Part shown: positions 58,560 to 64,000 of the stretch, one piece after another | How positions within the stretch are numbered: the first letter of the stretch is position 1 | Layout of the letters: every line of letters begins with the position of its first letter | Assembly: GCF_030272615.1 (NCBI RefSeq) | Contig: NC_081414.1 | Span: 819,030,396 to 819,094,395, forward strand | From: Cryptomeria japonica | Taxonomy: Eukaryota > Streptophyta > Pinopsida > Cupressales > Cupressaceae | DNA: 64,000 nucleotides | Reading direction: 5' to 3' | The notes under the pieces: generated by a model | Database searches by the model: none | Seen by the model: only the letters and a program-made list of their open reading frames with translations | Told to the model about the DNA's origin: nothing | Made by a program: the position numbers and the translations under genes

Positions 58560-59183
58560 AAAATATAAAAAACCCATATGAAATTCAATTATTTTTTTAA
58601 TCCTAAAGTATGAGAATCATAGAATGTGACACATGTTTCAGATTCAAAAAATGTGATAGCGTTTGAAAGTTATAGATGTTTTTCAATCAACTTATGAATC
58701 AAAAATTTATTCATAATTCAATTAGAAAATGAATAATAATTATTGAATAAAGTTAAAATAAGGCAACATTGTTGGAAAGCTAAGAATCTCCTTAAAAATC
58801 CATTTTCATTTCATCAATTTTGGCTATAGATTAAGTTGTCAGCCACCAAGGCAAAGTCTAGAAAAGAAAGGAAAACTCCTAAACATGTTTTTTTCTGTTG
58901 ACTTTTTAGGTTCGGTATGTCCTAGCCAAATACCAAAGCAATCCCGAGGCAAATACCAAGGTTGTGTTTTTTTGTCAAATGTAACAAATATTCAATAGTA
59001 TCAAATATCTAATAATATTGGATATCTGATTTATAGTATTTTTTTCATAGATATAATTTATAATATATTATATTTTATATTTTAATATATTAGATATTAT
59101 TATATAATATAAAATATTATAATATTGATATATAATATATTATTTATAAATAATATACATTATTAATAGAGTAATAATAAAAA
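58560..59183. other. Non-coding AT-rich leader
   Basis: No gene. Around 58985-59030 is one copy of an AT-rich palindromic motif (ATATCTAATAATATTGGATA) that recurs to the right. Confidence 0.4.
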
Positions 59184-60170
<987 letters not shown>

Positions 60171-60539
60171 CTTTGAGAAAGGGCACCAACCAAATTATTT
60201 TCATCCATATAAAAATATATCAAATATCGGATATAACCCGATATTTGATATCTTTTCATTTGGACACCAACAAATTGTTGTCACCCATATGAAAATATGA
60301 AAGAATATCCAATATTCGATATTATTTGATATCTAATACCTGGGCCACACAAAATATAATAGTGGGTCATTTTGTGCATTCCAATGGTCCCTACATTCTT
60401 TTTGCGGGTGACAAACATGGATTTTCAAACAGAGAAAGACAAAATTCTACTTTTTTGACAATTTTTTACACAAATTATTTGTCATTAGCAATCATTTTTT
60501 AGCATCTTTGTGGAGGTATAACGAGGAGCAGTAGTTTTC
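60171..60539. other. Non-coding spacer with AT-rich palindromic motifs
   Basis: Two more copies of a GATATTTGATATC-type palindromic motif lie at about 60210-60252 and 60303-60341. No gene was seen. Confidence 0.5.
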
Positions 60540-62890
60540 AAAAGCAAAAACATAAAAGAAAACTTTCAAAAGAGAAAATTGAAGCATATAGACAAAGAGA
60601 TAGAAAAAGTCATAGGAAGAGAAGACAAGGTATGCCAAATTTTGGCGAATCCTCTACAAATATTATTTCAAGTGAAGAGGAAATTGAATATGCAAATGTT
60701 GAGCATGATTTTGAAAATGAAAATGAAAATGTAGATATTAATATTGGAAATTTTGAACATGATATTCAAATAGGGAATTAAAAATGTTGAAATTGATATT
60801 CAAAATGTTCAACATGATACTGAATCTGGAAATGAAAATATTGAAATTGATATTCAAAATGTTCAACATGACATTGAATTTGGAAATGAAAATGTGGGAA
60901 TTGAAAGTGAAAATGTTAGAACTGACATTGAAGGTAAAAATGTTGGAATTGACATTGAATGTGAAAATGTTGAACTAAGTGAACATTATGTATCACCAAA
61001 TTACATGAGAAATGAATACCCTCCCATGGAAGAGAGTCAAATTCCAAATTCAAGACCTTCAAGAACCCCAAAATGGTTACTTGAAATTGATGAGAACATT
61101 ATAGACAATATTGAGGGTAAGAGGTCAACACAAACCATTTAATTGTGGGTTGCACAACTTTTCAACCAATATTTTAGCAATAAGACATTGATCAAGCAAT
61201 TCCAACTTTTTGTACAATTGCTAAAGATGCACAAGGTGAGACCTTTTCTAGCCAAATTGAAGATTCGTGTGAACAAGAAGATGGAGAAAAATTATATTAT
61301 TATCAAAAATATTTTTAATGCTCTCGAATCTATTGGAAATAATAGCAAGGAAAAAGATAAGAGAGCTTCTTGGAGAGTGATATAACTACTTAGTAAGCCA
61401 TCATTTGAGAAAGGGTCGCTTTATGAGACAAAATTGTGTTGATTTGAACATAAATCATAAAACTTTTGATAGAGCACTTGCAAGAAGAGAAAGACACGAC
61501 AATCCTCCTCAAAATGATACCAACAATTTTGGCACTCTAACTATAGAGTATCACCCAATGTAAAGGATGTTTTAAAGTTAAGAACTGGCAATTGAGATAG
61601 CACACTGTATCCTAAACATTTCTTGGAATCAAGCCAAACAATGTTGTACAAAATGTTTTGTGAAGCACATCCTACCTTGCAAATATTACAAAGGGCTTTT
61701 GAATCTTTGAAGCCATTTTATGATACAATCAAATATACTTTGAAGAGTGGAGGTGAAGGTTCTAGATGTGAGTTGGTCTCTAGAGAAGTCAGTGTTGCTA
61801 ATTTTATTTTAGATTTTAAGGAAAAAAATTCTACAAGTATGCGAGGCATACCCATAGGTCTCAGTGGTTGGATCATAAATTTAGGATGTGAAAGAACTCT
61901 TTCCTAATTGGTACTATTATATCAATGGTCGATTTTGCAGAAAACTACACATTGCAACCTCAAAATGAAGTATAGGCTCAATATTACAATTCCATTCAGA
62001 TTGTTATTTATGTTCACATAACATATAAACATGCCCCTGATAATATAGAAGAGGGTAGGAAGATAATTAGGGAGTATCATTTTTATATGAGTGATGATAT
62101 ATCTCACTCTTCTAAGTATGTACAACATTGTTTTGAGAATTTTTTTGAGTTCTTGCAGTAGAAAGGTATTGCATTAGATTGACATCTCATTTGGTCAAAT
62201 AATTGCACATGTCAATTCAAGAATGCATGCATGTTTTATTGGTTGAGTATAAATGTATGCAGAGAGGGGTGTACCTCAAATTTAGAGATTTTTTTAAGCT
62301 TGGCATGGGAAAGAGAAGCATGATGGACCAAGTGCATGTTTAAAGAGAGCTCTAGTTAAGGAGAAATTGAGGATTGCAGGTGCTAAATTCTCTTATGCAT
62401 GTTCTATTGTTGATTGGTGTAGTTCAAGAATGTCGTAGGGAGGGACACTTGATTCAATAGTGCGCAAATTCTTTTGGTCAGTTGAGGAGGGCACAGTAGG
62501 AGATAGATTGGATTATTAGAAAATCAAAGATTATTCAAAGATGTATTCATTTCATGGTTCAGATGCAATTACATGGACCATTCGGACACGGAAGTTGTCT
62601 TTTTTTTCTCAGAGTTATATTCAATGTGACTAGGATCAATGCAAGTCAAGTGAGGGGGAAAATACATGGGTTCCACAATATATAACTCCTTTATCTCAAA
62701 CAATATCCATGCCAAATGATTGCAAGGAAATTTAAGTTGAGTATGATTGTCTTTCATATCTTCTATAGCCAGAGCATGTTTTTGCAGTTGTTGTATCATA
62801 GGGGAATGAGGAGAGATCAGACTATTGGTTGGCATGATGTGTACACCTCAAAAGAAGAAGATATCACAATAGATGATAGATGATGATGGG
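60540..62890 (+). pseudogene. Decayed transposase-like gene
   Basis: A stop-ridden frame with shifts. It begins with a basic region near 60560-60640 (KIEAYRQRDRKSHRKRRQG), then an acidic stretch with internal repeats (EIDIQNVQHD twice, FGNEN and SGNEN). From 61020 it has RPSRTPKWLLE, later QILQRAFESLKPFYDTIK and ELVSREVSVANFILDF. The most telling part is 62190-62420: IWSNNCTCQFKNACMFYWL, then HGKEKHDGPSACLKRALVKE, and then IVDWCSSRMS. From memory, a poorly classified plant transposase-like family shows DNCxxQFKxxRxFY and GHGKGxHDG at these places; the Asp and Gly changes would be decay. The acceptor family name is not known. The frame ends where a second element end begins. Confidence 0.5.
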
Positions 62891-62902
62891 TCCATGTATC
62901 AT

Positions 62903-63272
62903 GGGTATGTGCAAGATAATGGTGTGCCAAAATAGGCCCTTAAGTGGCAATGAAATTTCAAAAAATCAGAGTTATGCAACGTGACATGAAAATTTGAATA
63001 AGTTATGAACATTATTTTTAAAATATGTAAAAAGAGAATCTATAAAAAATTGACTATAGTTTCTAGGCTACTAGTTGTTTTTTGGAGAAAAAAAACTGTA
63101 TTTGTTGAAAATATCAAATTTCAATGCAGTGTTACTAAAATTTTCAGAAAAAGATAAGTAGGCGTATGTCTGACCACCCTATTCACAATCAAATCATAAT
63201 ATATTTTTATAAGATTTATAATATAAGTATTAGACTCATGTCCGGATGTGACACATATTTTTTTATAATTTT
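62903..63272 (+). repeat. Second copy of the transposon left end
   Basis: GGGTATGTGCAAGATAATGG and the following 350 bases match 58169-58540 in the same orientation, with shared AGGCCCTTAAGTGGCAATGA. It is cut at 63273 by an LTR. Confidence 0.75.
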
Positions 63273-64000
63273 TGTAGCGTCGTAAATTGTACGCACTTGC
63301 TACGGTGGTACAATTTCACACCTAGTTTAGCACCCGCCTTGGCGCATTTTGCATTTTGCATCGCATTTCCCCTTTAGCACTTAATTAATTAAATTAATTA
63401 GGTCTAAGGTTCTATTTTATCATCTCCCATATCATAAAGTTGGGCCCTTTCATTAAAGTGTGCCCTTTTCATTTTATTCCTCCTATACATCATTTAATCA
63501 AAAACCCTAATTAGGTCCTATTTTGAACTTGGGGGCTTGATTTTGGGGGTCAAAACATCTCAAAATCACCTGTAACTTCGGGATTCTCTCTAAAATCATC
63601 ATATCCGACGGTTCTGAAAATTTGGTGAAAAGTTGTCGGGACCATGGCACCCAGAGTGCAACATGGTCCCGGACATTTTTCCCAAAATTTTAGGAGCATG
63701 ATCCAATCATAAAATAAAGCTTAACCCCAAGAAATTGGCGGGATATTCAATCTCTAGGTCGGCCAAAAGTTGGAATTAAGACCTAGGGTTTCATATATAA
63801 GAGCTCTCTTTCTTCATTTGAAGGGATGGGAATTTTGGCTTTCGAGGACCTTCTATGCAGCGAAAGAGTAGATCTTTGAAGACTTCAATAAAATTCAACA
63901 TCCTTCCATCAAGAATTCATCAATTTCATTCATTTAGGGCTTGGGAGACATTGAAGAACAATAGGAGATTACTGACTGAAGATTGGCTTGTACTCCTCCC
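63273..64000 (+). repeat. Partial LTR, probably Ty3/gypsy, at the window edge
   Basis: Begins TGTAGCGTCGTAAATTGTAC and is cut by the window end. A TATA-like TATATAAG lies at 63795-63802, followed by typical transcribed LTR sequence. No partner LTR or primer site is in view, so the class is a guess from texture. Confidence 0.5.

Overview
The window is nuclear DNA of a seed plant. It is AT-rich, full of nested LTR retrotransposons with 5-bp target duplications, and has one recognisable host gene. The style of the decayed elements and the divergent YABBY gene suggest a gymnosperm, probably a conifer, but this is inference and nothing here fixes a species. No bacterial, organellar or viral gene was recognised.

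Layout. At 1170-1559 a Ty3/gypsy gag remnant is cut by a complete Athila/Tat-like Ty3 element (1560-16063, TSD CACAC), and resumes at 16069. That element has gag, protease, RT-RNase H, integrase and a third 3' ORF. The 3' ORF is itself split by a 3.5-kb coding-free insert (9323-12845, TSD GCGAG). The outer remnant continues as gag and protease to about 18720, with a solo LTR (17038-17753, TSD CCCCT) in its interrupted protease. At 20500-28579 (TSD ATCCC) lies a non-autonomous LTR element with a coiled-coil/zinc-knuckle gag and a large non-pol ORF. Next come a copia remnant with its 3' LTR (30425-32461), a TIR element (33237-34351), a 649-bp tandem duplication (35311-36615) and a triplicated repeat (37600-38390).

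The host gene is on the minus strand at 38704-40543. Six exons with GT-AG introns encode a 158-residue YABBY transcription factor. It has an intact C2C2 zinc finger and a YABBY domain, and no stop or frameshift. Its exons are too short to show as long open frames.

From 41.8 kb rightward the window is transposon again. There is a copia gag remnant at 42235-42960, then an older copia-type element (43485 to about 58168) that has been invaded repeatedly. Its 5' LTR holds a minus-strand tandem TRIM array (43557-45308, TSD AAGTT), which in turn holds a second TIR element (43565-44720, TSD ATAA). Its internal region holds a nearly complete Ty1/copia element (46331-54008) with gag-pol in one frame. 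Its 3' LTR holds a 1-kb insert and is cut at 58169 by a probable DNA transposon with a decayed transposase-like gene (60540-62890) and a giant GA/CT inverted repeat (59184-60170). A partial LTR runs off the right edge (63273-64000).

Functional links. The autonomous copia element (46331-54008) and the non-autonomous one (20500-28579) share the primer-binding site, polypurine context, LTR ends and a 49-nt LTR block, so the first could have mobilised the second. The 3' ORF of the Ty3 element and ORF2 of the non-autonomous element share a short motif and architecture, suggesting a common accessory protein. Many in-frame stops look like C-to-T changes, as expected of methylated, silenced elements. 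The YABBY gene shows no such decay.
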